This document shows positions 32,865-45,494 of a stretch of DNA of 50,251 bases, in pieces (position 1 is the first letter of the stretch; each line of letters begins with the position of its first letter). The notes below the pieces were generated by a model. That model had not been told where the DNA came from. It saw nothing but the letters and a program-made list of their open reading frames with translations, and did not search any database. The translations under genes and the position numbers were made by a program. The DNA is from an uncultured Bacteroidales bacterium (lineage in GTDB: Bacteria > Bacteroidota > Bacteroidia > Bacteroidales > Bacteroidaceae): NCBI GenBank assembly GCA_902760315.1, contig CACWFV010000028.1, positions 1 through 50,251 on the forward strand, written 5' to 3'.

Positions 32865-35504
32865 CACTATCTTCTTGATGTCATTCAACTTGTTGAGCGC
32901 CTCCATAGGCGTCAGGTTGTTGATGTCCAGCTCCAGTATCTCGTCGCGAATCTGACAGAGCACGGGGTCGTCCAACTGGAAGAACGACAGCTGCATACCC
33001 TCACGACTCTGGGCTATCTCGGCCGTAGGCTTTGCCACGGCGCCTACCTGTGCGTTCTCGCTCTCCAACTGCTTCAGAATGACGTTGGCACGCTTGACGA
33101 TACTTTTCGGCATGCCGGCAATCTCGGCCACATGGATACCGAAAGAGTGCTCCGAACCGCCACGCTCCAGCCTGCGCAGGAAGATAACCTTGCCGTCAAC
33201 CTCTTTTACGGAGACGTTATAGTTCTTGATGCGCTTGAAGTTCTTCTCCATCTCGTTGAGCTCATGGTAGTGGGTGGCAAAGAGCGTGCGGGCCTGTGCC
33301 TTGGGGTGCTCGTGCAGGTACTCTACTATAGCCCAGGCAATGCTGATGCCGTCGTAGGTGCTGGTGCCGCGGCCCAACTCGTCGAAGAGTACCAGCGAGC
33401 GCGGCGTGACATTGTTCAGAATGTTCGACGCCTCCGTCATCTCCACCATAAACGTCGACTCGCCCAAGGATATATTGTCTGAAGCTCCCACACGGGTGAA
33501 GATTTTGTCTACCAGACCGATTCTGGCGCTCTCTGCGGGCACGAAGGAGCCTATCTGGGCCAACAGTACTATTAAGGCTGTTTGGCGCAGCAGAGCGGAC
33601 TTACCTGCCATATTGGGACCGGTGATGATGATAATCTGCTGGCGCTCTTGGTCCAGCAGTATGTCGTTGGGCACATAGTGCTCACCTACGGGCAACTGGG
33701 TCTCAATGACGGGGTGGCGACCCTGCTTGATGTCTATCACGTCGCTGCCGTCTATCACGGGGCGCACGTAGTGGTTCTCCTCGGCAGTCTTGGCGGCAGA
33801 GAGCAGACAGTCCAGATGGGCTATGACGTTGGCGTTCTGCTGTATTTGGGGAATAAACTCCTGGGCAGCCACGACGAGGTCGTTGAACAGGCGCTGTTCC
33901 AGCGACAGTATCTTGTCCTCGGCTCCCAGTATCTTCTCTTCATACTCCTTCAGCTCCTGCGTGATGTAGCGCTCGGCCTGGGCCAGCGTCTGCTTGCGCA
34001 CCCACTCCTGCGGCACCTTGTCCTTGTAGGTGTTGCGCACCTCCAGGTAGTAGCCGAAGACGTTGTTGTAGCCTATCTTCAGCGAACTGATGCCCGTCTC
34101 CTGGGCCTCACGCTCCTGTATCTGCAGCAGGTAGTCCTTGCCGCTGTAGGCTATGTGGCGCAACTCGTCGAGTTCGGCACTGACGCCGTCGCGGATGACG
34201 CCGCCCTTCTGCACCAGCTGCGGCGGGTCATTCTGTATCTCACGGGCTATGCGGTCGCGCAACTGTTCACACAGCGAAAGGCGCTCCCCCACCCTGTGCA
34301 ATGCTTCGGCAATGCCGGCGGGCGCACCATCGGCCACAGCACTAGCCGAGAGACAGGCGTTCTTGATGGGTTCTATGGCTTGCAGGGCTACCTTCATCTG
34401 CACCATCTCGCGGGGCGACACGCGTCCGGTAGCTACCTTCGACACAATGCGTTCCAGGTCGCCAATATGGTGCAGCTGTTCGTCAATACACTCGCGGAAG
34501 TTGGGCTCACGGAAGAAGTAGTCGACTATATCCAGGCGCTGATTGATGGGCTTCTCGTCCTTCAAGGGGAACACCAGCCAACGGCGCAACAGACGGCTGC
34601 CCATGGGCGACACCGTGCGGTCTATGACGTCCAGCAGCGACTTGCCACCTTCCTGCATGGTGCCTACCAGTTCCAACGAATGGACGGTAAACTTGTCCAG
34701 TCGCACGTACTTGTCTTCTTCTATACGAGAGAGTGTGGTGATATGGCTAATCTGTGAGTGCAGCGTCTGCTCCAAGTATTGCAGAATGGCTCCTGAGGCT
34801 ATGACGCCGTTCTTCAGGTGGTCTACGCCAAAACCCTTCAGCGACTTCACCTGGAAGTGGCGAAACAGCTTCTGGTGGGCCGTCTGTTCGGTGAATACCC
34901 AGTCGTCCATCTCGAAGGTGCACAGCCTGGTGCCAAAGTAGCGCTCAAAGTCGTGGCGGTACTCACGGTCATAGAGCACCTCCTTGGGCTGAAAACTGCC
35001 TATCAGCTTCTCCACATAGTCGTAGGTACCCTCACCGGTCAGAAACTCACCGGTAGAGATGTCTAGAAAAGAGACACCACAGGCTGACTTGCCAAAGTGC
35101 ACAGCACAGAGAAAGTTGTTCTCCTTGTAGTTCAGCACCGTGTCGCTCATCGTCACACCGGGGGTTACCAGTTCGGTAATGCCGCGCTTCACCAGCTTCT
35201 TGGTCAACTTGGGGTCCTCTAGCTGGTCACAGATGGCTACGCGCTTGCCGGCACGGATGAGCTTAGGCAGATAGGTGTCCAGCGCATGGTGCGGGAAACC
35301 GGCCATCTCATCGCCCTTGTTATAGCCGTTGTTACGGTGGGTCAGCGTAATGCCCAGTATCTGCGACGCCGTCACAGCATCCTCACAGTAGGTCTCGTAG
35401 AAGTCACCGCAACGAAACAGCAGCAGAGCCTCAGGGTGCTTAGCCTTGAGGTCGAAAAACTGTTTCATCATCGGTGTCAACTCCTTACCATCTTTCTTTA
35501 CCAT
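32850..35504 (-). CDS. mutS: DNA mismatch repair protein MutS
   Basis: 884 aa, full length. N-terminal mismatch-binding domain with the [10 protein letters not shown] block (Phe and Glu that contact the mismatch), connector, lever and clamp, and C-terminal ATPase with Walker A GPNMAGKS (about 630-637), [13 protein letters not shown] and Walker [17 protein letters not shown]. Recognises mispairs and insertion loops and recruits MutL. Start ATG 35504 is 25 bp downstream of a TACCTTTG box. Convergent with the upstream kinase gene, with a 15-bp overlap of coding ends. An intact mutS argues against the window's short tandem repeats resulting from loss of mismatch repair. Confidence 0.97.
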   Translation of the reverse strand: MVKKDGKELTPMMKQFFDLKAKHPEALLLFRCGDFYETYCEDAVTASQILGITLTHRNNGYNKGDEMAGFPHHALDTYLPKLIRAGKRVAICDQLEDPKLTKKLVKRGITELVTPGVTMSDTVLNYKENNFLCAVHFGKSACGVSFLDISTGEFLTGEGTYDYVEKLIGSFQPKEVLYDREYRHDFERYFGTRLCTFEMDDWVFTEQTAHQKLFRHFQVKSLKGFGVDHLKNGVIASGAILQYLEQTLHSQISHITTLSRIEEDKYVRLDKFTVHSLELVGTMQEGGKSLLDVIDRTVSPMGSRLLRRWLVFPLKDEKPINQRLDIVDYFFREPNFRECIDEQLHHIGDLERIVSKVATGRVSPREMVQMKVALQAIEPIKNACLSASAVADGAPAGIAEALHRVGERLSLCEQLRDRIAREIQNDPPQLVQKGGVIRDGVSAELDELRHIAYSGKDYLLQIQEREAQETGISSLKIGYNNVFGYYLEVRNTYKDKVPQEWVRKQTLAQAERYITQELKEYEEKILGAEDKILSLEQRLFNDLVVAAQEFIPQIQQNANVIAHLDCLLSAAKTAEENHYVRPVIDGSDVIDIKQGRHPVIETQLPVGEHYVPNDILLDQERQQIIIITGPNMAGKSALLRQTALIVLLAQIGSFVPAESARIGLVDKIFTRVGASDNISLGESTFMVEMTEASNILNNVTPRSLVLFDELGRGTSTYDGISIAWAIVEYLHEHPKAQARTLFATHYHELNEMEKNFKRIKNYNVSVKEVDGKVIFLRRLERGGSEHSFGIHVAEIAGMPKSIVKRANVILKQLESENAQVGAVAKPTAEIAQSREGMQLSFFQLDDPVLCQIRDEILELDINNLTPMEALNKLNDIKKIVSGGR

Positions 35505-35528
35505 TTCGCTTTGTCTTTAATCAGATTG

Positions 35529-35536
35529 CAAAGGTA
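35529..35536 (-). promoter_or_regulatory. -7 box (TACCTTTG) for mutS
   Basis: TAnnTTTG element 25 bp upstream of the mutS start codon. Confidence 0.6.
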
Positions 35537-35617
35537 ACATTTTTATCTTGATTACACAAAGTTTTCTCGCTTTTTCGTCATCATACATTTGTGACGAAAT
35601 ACTACATAATTGACAAG

Positions 35618-35649
35618 AAAAAAGAGGGTGCTTTTGCATCCTCTTTTTT
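35618..35649 (-). terminator. Intrinsic terminator after the LruC-like lipoprotein gene
   Basis: On the minus strand a stem GAGGATGC/GCACCCTC (one G-U pair) with loop AAAA is flanked by A7 and T6. The plus-strand side also ends in T7, so it can work in both directions. Confidence 0.8.
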
Positions 35650-35674
35650 TATACTCTCTGTTTTACTAATTAAA

Positions 35675-37087
35675 CTATTCAGTAAACCAAGACTTTGGAA
35701 CACTAACTCGCTCATCCATCCAATTTTGTGTTGGATCAACAGCGATGATCATTGGTGCTGTACCTGCCTTCGGGAAATTGATAGTAAATACCTCTCCACT
35801 CTTTTCATTAGGTACTTGGACAGAAATGTTGTTGCTTTCATAGTCCCATCCTGTGACCTCAAACTCAGCCAATACTTTTTGGTAGTCTATACTACCTTGA
35901 GTGTTGTACATCGTCTTAATATTGAAACCATTTTCACTCTTAACCCACTTTGTGTTACCAATAGTCAATGTAAAGTCTATCGTACCACCCATAGCACGAA
36001 TAATTGCTGTTGAAGGAGCTAACGTTTCTTTAATTATTTCATCTGATTTCTTGACACCATTTTCGTAGGTCACCTGATGAGTTATTACAGTATTCTCTGT
36101 CACATCAATAACGACATCGTTAAAGTCAAAGTCGTCGGTAGCTCCCAAATCCTCTATCATGTAGCGTTTGGTGCGACAGGTCGTCACATCATACTGGTCA
36201 TTGGTAATGACAATCTCCTGAGGCACATCGGGATCACCTACTACGGCAAGCACTAAGTCGTTATAATCCTTGTCACTATTTGCCGCGGCAACGTCTTCAA
36301 TACCGATATACTTCACGATAGCATTTTCCTTCAGTGTTACATCTTCTAACTCAGGTACAATATCCTCTGGAATGTCAACATAGACAGCCTTGCCATTAGT
36401 TGTTCCCATGGCACCACTAATTTTCTTACCTTCCAGTGAAACAAGATTGTCGATATACACTTCTACAGGTGTTCCTACGGGAGCTTGAATCCTAAGACCC
36501 CTCATGTTGACAATCTCGCCGTTTTTCTTTTTCATACCGTTGATGGTTTGGAAATTCGTGTAGTCCTTCTGGAATACGGTGACAGGTTCTTCATTGCCTA
36601 CTTTTACTTTGAGGTCATACATGATATTTCCACCACTGAAAAGCGGATAGATATAGAAAGTGCTGGCTGGAGCTACTAAGACGGCTGGCTTTCCATTCCA
36701 CTGCTTTTTTTCAGGAAGCACTGTGGTAATAGCAGTTAGGAGCGCATCATTCTTTTCAGCACCACCCTCAATAACATCATAATCCCAACTATGATTTGAG
36801 AACTCAACACGGCGTAACTTTAATTTAGAGACATCGCCAAAACTGATGCCATTCTCCATTATTTCTGTTTGTATAGCAGCAGCGCGACGTGTAGGTAAGC
36901 TTACGGCTCCTGTTGTAAAATCCCAAGTCTGGGATGGACTGATAGAACCATACTTGGCAACAAAGTTGTCTGCGTACGTTTGTTTCTGATTTTCTTCATA
37001 AGAAGAATAACCCAAATCTTTAGAACATGCTGTCATGACAGCAATTGTTCCTAAAGCAACTGCCAACTGTAAAATATCACTTTTCAT
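35675..37087 (-). CDS. Surface lipoprotein with DUF4114/LruC-like acidic domain
   Basis: 470 aa. Lipoprotein signal with lipobox MTAC (Cys21), followed by SKD, compatible with a Bacteroidetes surface-export signal. YGSISPSQTWDFTTG near 45-60 is typical of this Prevotella/Bacteroides surface family. Two calcium-binding-like acidic motifs, NSDKDYNDLVLAVVG (about 270) and DDFDFNDVVIDVTEN (about 305), are DUF4114/LruC hallmarks. Likely a cell-surface structural or adhesive protein. A single-gene unit with its own -7 box and terminator. AT-richer than the housekeeping genes. Confidence 0.82.
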   Translation of the reverse strand: MKSDILQLAVALGTIAVMTACSKDLGYSSYEENQKQTYADNFVAKYGSISPSQTWDFTTGAVSLPTRRAAAIQTEIMENGISFGDVSKLKLRRVEFSNHSWDYDVIEGGAEKNDALLTAITTVLPEKKQWNGKPAVLVAPASTFYIYPLFSGGNIMYDLKVKVGNEEPVTVFQKDYTNFQTINGMKKKNGEIVNMRGLRIQAPVGTPVEVYIDNLVSLEGKKISGAMGTTNGKAVYVDIPEDIVPELEDVTLKENAIVKYIGIEDVAAANSDKDYNDLVLAVVGDPDVPQEIVITNDQYDVTTCRTKRYMIEDLGATDDFDFNDVVIDVTENTVITHQVTYENGVKKSDEIIKETLAPSTAIIRAMGGTIDFTLTIGNTKWVKSENGFNIKTMYNTQGSIDYQKVLAEFEVTGWDYESNNISVQVPNEKSGEVFTINFPKAGTAPMIIAVDPTQNWMDERVSVPKSWFTE

Positions 37088-37113
37088 TTTCTTATAATTT
37101 TATCAAGTCTTTG

Positions 37114-37121
37114 CAAAGATA
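37114..37121 (-). promoter_or_regulatory. -7 box (TATCTTTG) for the LruC-like lipoprotein gene
   Basis: TAnnTTTG element 26 bp upstream of ATG 37087. The rest of 37122-37279 is AT-rich with nothing else recognised. Confidence 0.6.
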
Positions 37122-37279
37122 AACAATCTTTGACTATTTTATCTATTATTTGTAAGATTTTATATTATTTTAAGAAATAACGTTTATTTGTAACTATTAA
37201 TAAACATATTATGTATTATGGAGTTATCTTACTATTGTATTGCATTGGCTTTGAAATAGAAAACAGTTACAAGAATACA

Positions 37280-37313
37280 AAGAGAGCGGAACTTTTGGTA
37301 GTTCCGCTCTCTT
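37280..37313 (-). terminator. Strong hairpin, 13-bp perfect stem, after the OB-fold surface protein gene
   Basis: AAGAGAGCGGAAC (37280-37292) pairs with GTTCCGCTCTCTT (37301-37313), loop TTTTGGTA. It lies 22 bp past the stop codon of the minus-strand gene at 37335; TTTGTATTCTT follows the stem on that strand. Confidence 0.75.
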
Positions 37314-37334
37314 ATTAAAGATGTTTGCTAAAGA

Positions 37335-39014
37335 CTACTTAACCAGCATTTTCTGACCGTTCATAATGACAACACCCTTGTAGCCTGCGTTTACGCGCTG
37401 GCCTGCCAGGTTGTAACGAGCACCATTCACCATCTTGGCGGTAGTGACGTTGCTGATGCCAGTGTCAACACCATTAACTGTTAGAATCTTGCCACCTGTT
37501 AGTTCAGGAGTGATATTGTCGTTTTTCACGTATTTCTGCAACTTACCTTGAACAACCACTAGGTCTCCTGCTTTCAGCAGATTCTCGTTAGTAATGTTGT
37601 TGCCGTTAGCATCCTTAGCACGGAATATGGTCAGCACATCGGTACCATTAGCTTGGTCAGCAATGGTAAAGGTAGCATTGCCATATTTGGTGCTGATTTC
37701 GGTTACTGTTACTACATAGCCTGTCACCTTATACTCTACAGATGTTGTTGCACCATTCTCCAAGGCATTAATCACCTCAAGAGCCTTAGCAACGTTAATA
37801 TCCTGATTTTCGGGCTGGGGTTCAGGCTCTTCGCCACTCTCATTCTTAGTTACTCCGTTCAGCGAATAGATATATGCCTCCTTGTTGCTGGTCTCCAAGG
37901 TGCCGTTATAGTTCATCACCTTACCATAGATAATAACGTCGTCACCAACAGCAATCTGGGTGTTACCTTCTACCCATGCTTTATTCTCCAAATAGTATGC
38001 TCCATAAATCTGGAACTGGTTCTCTGTGTTACCATCATCGGAGATGAAGAATGTTGCTGTACCATACTGAGCGCTGAAGGTGTATTTTATCTCTGATATC
38101 TTACCCTTAATGTAGTAGTCCTGCTCACTCTTCTGACCCTTCTCCAACTGACTTGTTACGGTAATAGCGTCAGCAACAGTATAGGGGTTCTCCAGCGTTC
38201 CTTGACCGCTAATGGTGGAAATAGTATAAGTAGCAGTTACGATATTGCTCGTCTTACCATCTTTCACAGCCATAGCCTTGATGGTGGTAGTACGTGTTAT
38301 CTCCAGCGGAGTACCATCATACCATACTCCCGTAACGTTCTCGTCGTCAATATATTCGGGATCCTGACCAGCTGGGATGGTATAGAGTATTTTGGCTCCC
38401 TCTGTGGCACAGGTCATAGCTACAGTTTGGGGCTCAGTATAGGTGCCAGCAGGTACGCTGAACGCTGGTTCGTCGATAACAGTAGCACCTTTCTTATAGA
38501 TGTAGATTTTCGAAATCTGATCATTGTGATTACTGGTAACCTTGATAGTATAAATGGTACCTGCAGCCTGTTTTCCTTCGGGAATATCATAAGAATTGGT
38601 AACATTCTTTGCACCTGTGGTCTCAGTACAGATAGCCTCATCTCCCACAAAGATGTTCTGCTTTACACCTGTACTTGCACCAGAAGTTCCTACAACTTCA
38701 ATACGCTGTACATCGAAATCAAAAGCAGGAAGTGTCAGGTAAGCACCCTGCTTACCGAAAAGCAGATAATGATCTTTATCATGCCAATAATAACCATTGC
38801 CTTCAGAACCAGCTACCTTAACAGTATAGCCATTATAAGTAAAAGACTGCTCTTCAACCTGTTTGTTCTTAGAAGATGCAGGGAATCCCCATACACTCTG
38901 TTTAGAGCCTTCTTCAGTCTCCAAAGTAAAGTCCAGTGTGACATCCTGTGCCATCACATTTCCCACGACCATAGCCAATAAAGCTATGAAAGAATAGCGT
39001 AAAATTTTATTCAT
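37335..39014 (-). CDS. Secreted multidomain protein: chitobiase C-terminal-like and OB-fold-like repeats
   Basis: 559 aa from ATG 39014 (a GTG two codons upstream is possible). Signal peptide 1-22 (ending VVGNVMAQ). An N-terminal beta domain (23-170) is followed by a chitobiase/hexosaminidase C-terminal-like repeat (EPAFSVPAGTYTEPQTVAMT, about 188-270), then two related OB-fold-like repeats (about 275-390 and 405-510; each with YxIKGKIS or YKVTGYV and a GxATFxI strand). The C-terminal tail YNLAGQRVNAGYKGVVIMNG plus QKMLVK matches the tail of the protein at 14487-16044 and is probably a sorting or anchoring signal. Function unknown; cell-surface or exported. Confidence 0.8.
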   Translation of the reverse strand: MNKILRYSFIALLAMVVGNVMAQDVTLDFTLETEEGSKQSVWGFPASSKNKQVEEQSFTYNGYTVKVAGSEGNGYYWHDKDHYLLFGKQGAYLTLPAFDFDVQRIEVVGTSGASTGVKQNIFVGDEAICTETTGAKNVTNSYDIPEGKQAAGTIYTIKVTSNHNDQISKIYIYKKGATVIDEPAFSVPAGTYTEPQTVAMTCATEGAKILYTIPAGQDPEYIDDENVTGVWYDGTPLEITRTTTIKAMAVKDGKTSNIVTATYTISTISGQGTLENPYTVADAITVTSQLEKGQKSEQDYYIKGKISEIKYTFSAQYGTATFFISDDGNTENQFQIYGAYYLENKAWVEGNTQIAVGDDVIIYGKVMNYNGTLETSNKEAYIYSLNGVTKNESGEEPEPQPENQDINVAKALEVINALENGATTSVEYKVTGYVVTVTEISTKYGNATFTIADQANGTDVLTIFRAKDANGNNITNENLLKAGDLVVVQGKLQKYVKNDNITPELTGGKILTVNGVDTGISNVTTAKMVNGARYNLAGQRVNAGYKGVVIMNGQKMLVK

Positions 39015-39049
39015 AAGCACTTAATGTTAGTTAATATTGATTGTTGGTG

Positions 39050-39057
39050 CAAAGATA
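39050..39057 (-). promoter_or_regulatory. -7 box (TATCTTTG) for the OB-fold surface protein gene
   Basis: TAnnTTTG element 35 bp upstream of the chosen ATG. Confidence 0.6.
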
Positions 39058-39131
39058 AAGAATAAAAATGGGAAATACAAGTTTTCGATAAAATAATTTT
39101 TGTGTTTATTGGCAGTTTCAAGGAAAATGCT

Positions 39132-39139
39132 TAATTTTG
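39132..39139 (+). promoter_or_regulatory. -7 box (TAATTTTG) for the leuS operon
   Basis: Lies 42 bp upstream of the leuS ATG; a longer leuS frame beginning with TTG overlaps this box and is therefore rejected. Confidence 0.6.
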
Positions 39140-39181
39140 CAAATTAAAAGTATCTGCAACAGAATAAAACAATATAGGATT

Positions 39182-42048
<2,867 letters not shown>

Positions 42049-42052
<4 letters not shown>

Positions 42053-43566
42053 CGGTAGACCACAAACTCATACTCAACGAGGTCAAGGACTATATGTTTA
42101 TAGCCCTTGGTCTCGCCATCTATACCATAGCCTTCACCGTCTTCCTGATGCCTTACCAGATAGTGGCTGGCGGCGTGACGGGTCTGTCGGCTATCATCTA
42201 TTACGCCACAGGGTTCCACCTGGAGAATACCTACATCATCATCAATGGATTATTGCTGCTGGTGGCGCTGAAAATATTGGGCTGGAAATTCCTGATGAAG
42301 ACCATCTTTGCCATCTTCACGCTCTATTTCATGCTGGTAGTGGCTCAAGACCTGATACCCAAACAGGACAACGGGCTGCCCTTCAAGTTGATGGGCGAGG
42401 GACAGGACTTCATGTCGATGATCATCGGCTGCGTGATGACGGGTATAGCCTTGGCAACCGTTTTTCTGCACAACGGTTCGACGGGTGGTACGGACATCAT
42501 TGCCGCCTCGGTCAACAAATACCACAACATATCGTTGGGCTCGGTGCTGATAGCCGCCGACTTCTGCATCATCGGCTCGTGTATGTTTTTTCCGCAGTTT
42601 GGAACCTATCTGGAGCGTGCCCACAAGGTGATGTTCGGCTTCTGCGTGATGGCCATGGAGAACTACGTGCTGGACTACGTGATGAATGCCCGCAGACAGT
42701 CGGTACAGTTTATGATATTCTCGCAGAAGTGGCAGGAGATAGCCAATGCCATCGGTACCCAGATGGACCACGGCGTCACCATACTGGACGGCCACGGCTG
42801 GTATACGGGTCGGCAGATGAAGGTGCTCTGCATCCTGGCCAAGAAAAATGAGAGCGTCAACATGTTCCGACTCATCAAGATGATAGATCCCAACGCCTTC
42901 GTCTCGCAGTCGAGCGTCATTGGTGTCTATGGCGAGGGCTTCGACGAGATGAAAGTAAGAATTAAAGAAAATAAAGACAACAAGAAGATGAAAATAGTCT
43001 TTGCCACCAACAACCAGAACAAACTCATGGAGGTTCGCAAGATTCTGGGCAACAGGTTTGACATCGTATCGCTCAGCGAGATTGGCTGCCATGAGGATAT
43101 CCCTGAGAAAGGACAGACGCTGAAGGACAACGCCCTGATTAAGGCACAGTACGTCTTTGATCACTACCACGTCAACTGCTTTGCCGACGACACTGGACTG
43201 GAGTGCGACGCCCTGGGAGGAGCTCCTGGCGTCTACAGTGCGCGCTATGCCGGCGGTGAGGGTCACGACTCGGAGGCCAACATGAAGAAATTGTTGGCTG
43301 ATTTAGAGAATAATAACAATCGCAAGGCACGATTCCGCACCGTCATAGCGTTAATACTTAATGGAAAGGTACAGACCTTTGAGGGCACTGTGAATGGTGA
43401 AATCATTACCGAGAAAAGGGGAGGGCAGGGCTTCGGCTACGACCCCATCTTCCTGCCGGAAGGATACAACAATACCTTTGCCGAACTCGGTACCGACATC
43501 AAAAATCAGATTAGCCACAGGGCACGTGCCACTCAGAAACTGGCTGAATATCTAAAGACACTCTGA
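42049..43566 (+). CDS. rdgB: In-frame fusion: YitT/DUF161-DUF2179 membrane protein + RdgB/HAM1 NTP pyrophosphatase
   Basis: One open frame of 505 aa. Residues 1-300 are a complete YitT-family protein: about six membrane segments (with [18 protein letters not shown]) and a DUF2179 cytoplasmic domain ([20 protein letters not shown]). A charged linker ([13 protein letters not shown], 301-313) leads directly into a complete RdgB from Met314 ([61 protein letters not shown]). RdgB removes deaminated purine nucleotides such as ITP and XTP. ATG 42988, after CAAGAAG, could also start RdgB on its own, so the product may be fused, separate or both. Confidence 0.9.
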
Positions 43567-43580
43567 CAACTACACACAAC

Positions 43581-45494
43581 ATGAAGAAAAAAGTCATCAT
43601 TCTGCTGCTCACCGCATACTGCTCACTGTTTAACAGCCAACATCTGATGGCACAGGTGGGCTCATGGCGCAACTACTTGTCCTATGCAGAACCTAAGCAG
43701 ATACAAGCAGCAGGCGACGACCTCTTCGTGCTGGCCTCAGGAAGTCTCTATCAGTACAACCAGAAAGACCATAGCATCTTTACCTACGACAAGGTAAGGG
43801 GCATGAGCGATGTCAGCATCAGTCACATACGCTGGTGTCAGCAAGCCAAGCGCCTGGTAGTGGTGTACAGCAATTCAAACATTGACCTGGTAGAGACCAA
43901 TGGCAACATCACCAACATCAACAGTCTCTACTCCAAGTCCATGACCGGCGACAAAACCGTCAAAAGCATCCGCATAGACGGTATCTACGCTTATCTCGTC
44001 TGCGGTTTCGGCATTGTCAAGGTCAACGTGCAACGGGCAGAGATAGCCGACACGTACACACCAACACACCCTGACTATCCCACCACACTGCCGGAAGAGG
44101 ACAATAGCGACTACGAGAAATACATAGACCTGGTAAAGACGCTGAAACCCGACGGTCCACAGTTCAACTACTTCGGATACATGAAGTTTGCCAACAACAG
44201 GCTGTATACCGCCAATGGCGACTATGTACACCACTCCGGCATACAGATATACAGCAACCAGCAATGGGAAAACTATCAGCACGAGGACATCAGCAAAACA
44301 ACCGGTTTAGAGTTCGTGGGAGCCTACTGCCTGGACATTGACCCAGCTGACGCCAACCACGTCGTTGCAGGAGCCAGAAACGGCCTCTACGAGTTCAGAA
44401 ACGGTCAGTTGGTAAAGCTGTACAACAGCAGCAATAGCGTCATAGAGCCTTTTGACGGAAAAAGCATAGAATACGAAATTGTCTCTGGCGTCAAGTTCGA
44501 CAATAACGGCGATGTATGGCTGTTGAACAGCCAGGCACCAACCACGTCGCTTATTAAGTTTGCTGACGGTGAGTTCAGCAAACACAACCACGAGACGCTG
44601 ATGACACTCGACGACGGCGGTTTTAGCAACAAGAGTAACGGTAATCTCTCCAATATGATGACTGACAGCCAGGGCTACCTGTGGTTTGTCAATAACCATG
44701 GCTGGTATCCTGCTTTCTATAGATACAACACGCAAACCGACGAACTCTTGACCTTTGACAACTTCACCAACCAGGACGGCTCGGCAATTGCCATTAACAG
44801 CAATGGCGGAGTGAGGTGCGTTGCGGAAGACAAGGAGGGTAACGTGTGGGCCGGTACCAGTGCAGGACCCGTCGTGCTGGAGAAAGACCAGATAGAGAGC
44901 AGCAGTTACCACCTGACACAGGTGAAAGTACCGCGCAACGATGGTACTAATTATGCCGACTATCTGCTGGCCAACATTGACATCATGTGCATGATGATTG
45001 ACGGTGCCAACAGAAAATGGTTTGGCACGAATGGACAAGGAGTCTATCTGATTAGTGCTGACAACATGGAACAGCTACAGCACTTTACTACCGACAACAG
45101 TCCGCTACTGTCCAATATCGTTCAGTCAATAGCCATCGATTCCGCTACCGGCGAAGTATTCTTCGGTACGGAAAACGGACTCTGCTCGTACATGAGTGAT
45201 GCCACACAACCCAACGAGGAAATGACGAAAGACAACGTATGGGCCTATCCTAATCCCGTCACGCCAGACTATACAGGGCCCATCACTATCACCGGCCTGA
45301 GCTACGATGCCGACATCAAAATACTGGCTGCCAACGGAGCGCTGGTCAATGAGGGACGCAGCAATGGCGGTACATACTCCTGGGACGGTTGCGACCAGCA
45401 GGGTAGGAGAGTGGCATCAGGCATCTACATGGTGGCTACAGCTACAAGTGACGGTAACAAGGGCACAGTATGCAAAATAGCCATTGTCAGATAA
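43581..45494 (+). CDS. porZ: Type IX secretion system protein PorZ (beta-propeller, A-LPS delivery)
   Basis: 637 aa. Signal peptide 1-25 (MKKKVIILLL ... HLMA). The N-terminal propeller starts VGSWRNYLSYAEPKQIQAAG and LLVFVYSNSNIDL-like repeats follow (VVVYSNSNIDLVETNG), the PorZ hallmark; further YVTN/two-component-propeller blades include NGLYEFRNGQLV and NRKWFGTNGQGVYLIS. The end (about 550-637) is a type A CTD: YPNPV, ITGLSYDADIKI, SWDGCDQQGRRVASGIYMV. PorZ sits on the surface with PorU and passes anionic lipopolysaccharide to the sortase. The two following genes overlap it in series. Confidence 0.88.
   Translation: MKKKVIILLLTAYCSLFNSQHLMAQVGSWRNYLSYAEPKQIQAAGDDLFVLASGSLYQYNQKDHSIFTYDKVRGMSDVSISHIRWCQQAKRLVVVYSNSNIDLVETNGNITNINSLYSKSMTGDKTVKSIRIDGIYAYLVCGFGIVKVNVQRAEIADTYTPTHPDYPTTLPEEDNSDYEKYIDLVKTLKPDGPQFNYFGYMKFANNRLYTANGDYVHHSGIQIYSNQQWENYQHEDISKTTGLEFVGAYCLDIDPADANHVVAGARNGLYEFRNGQLVKLYNSSNSVIEPFDGKSIEYEIVSGVKFDNNGDVWLLNSQAPTTSLIKFADGEFSKHNHETLMTLDDGGFSNKSNGNLSNMMTDSQGYLWFVNNHGWYPAFYRYNTQTDELLTFDNFTNQDGSAIAINSNGGVRCVAEDKEGNVWAGTSAGPVVLEKDQIESSSYHLTQVKVPRNDGTNYADYLLANIDIMCMMIDGANRKWFGTNGQGVYLISADNMEQLQHFTTDNSPLLSNIVQSIAIDSATGEVFFGTENGLCSYMSDATQPNEEMTKDNVWAYPNPVTPDYTGPITITGLSYDADIKILAANGALVNEGRSNGGTYSWDGCDQQGRRVASGIYMVATATSDGNKGTVCKIAIVR

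Noticed and set aside
36485-36679. Plus-strand frames opposite the lipoprotein and other genes
   Set aside because: They are antisense to well-supported genes and show no family features.
39137-39181. Longer leuS start (TTG at 39137)
   Set aside because: It overlaps the TAATTTTG promoter box, and the family begins at MEYNFRDIE.
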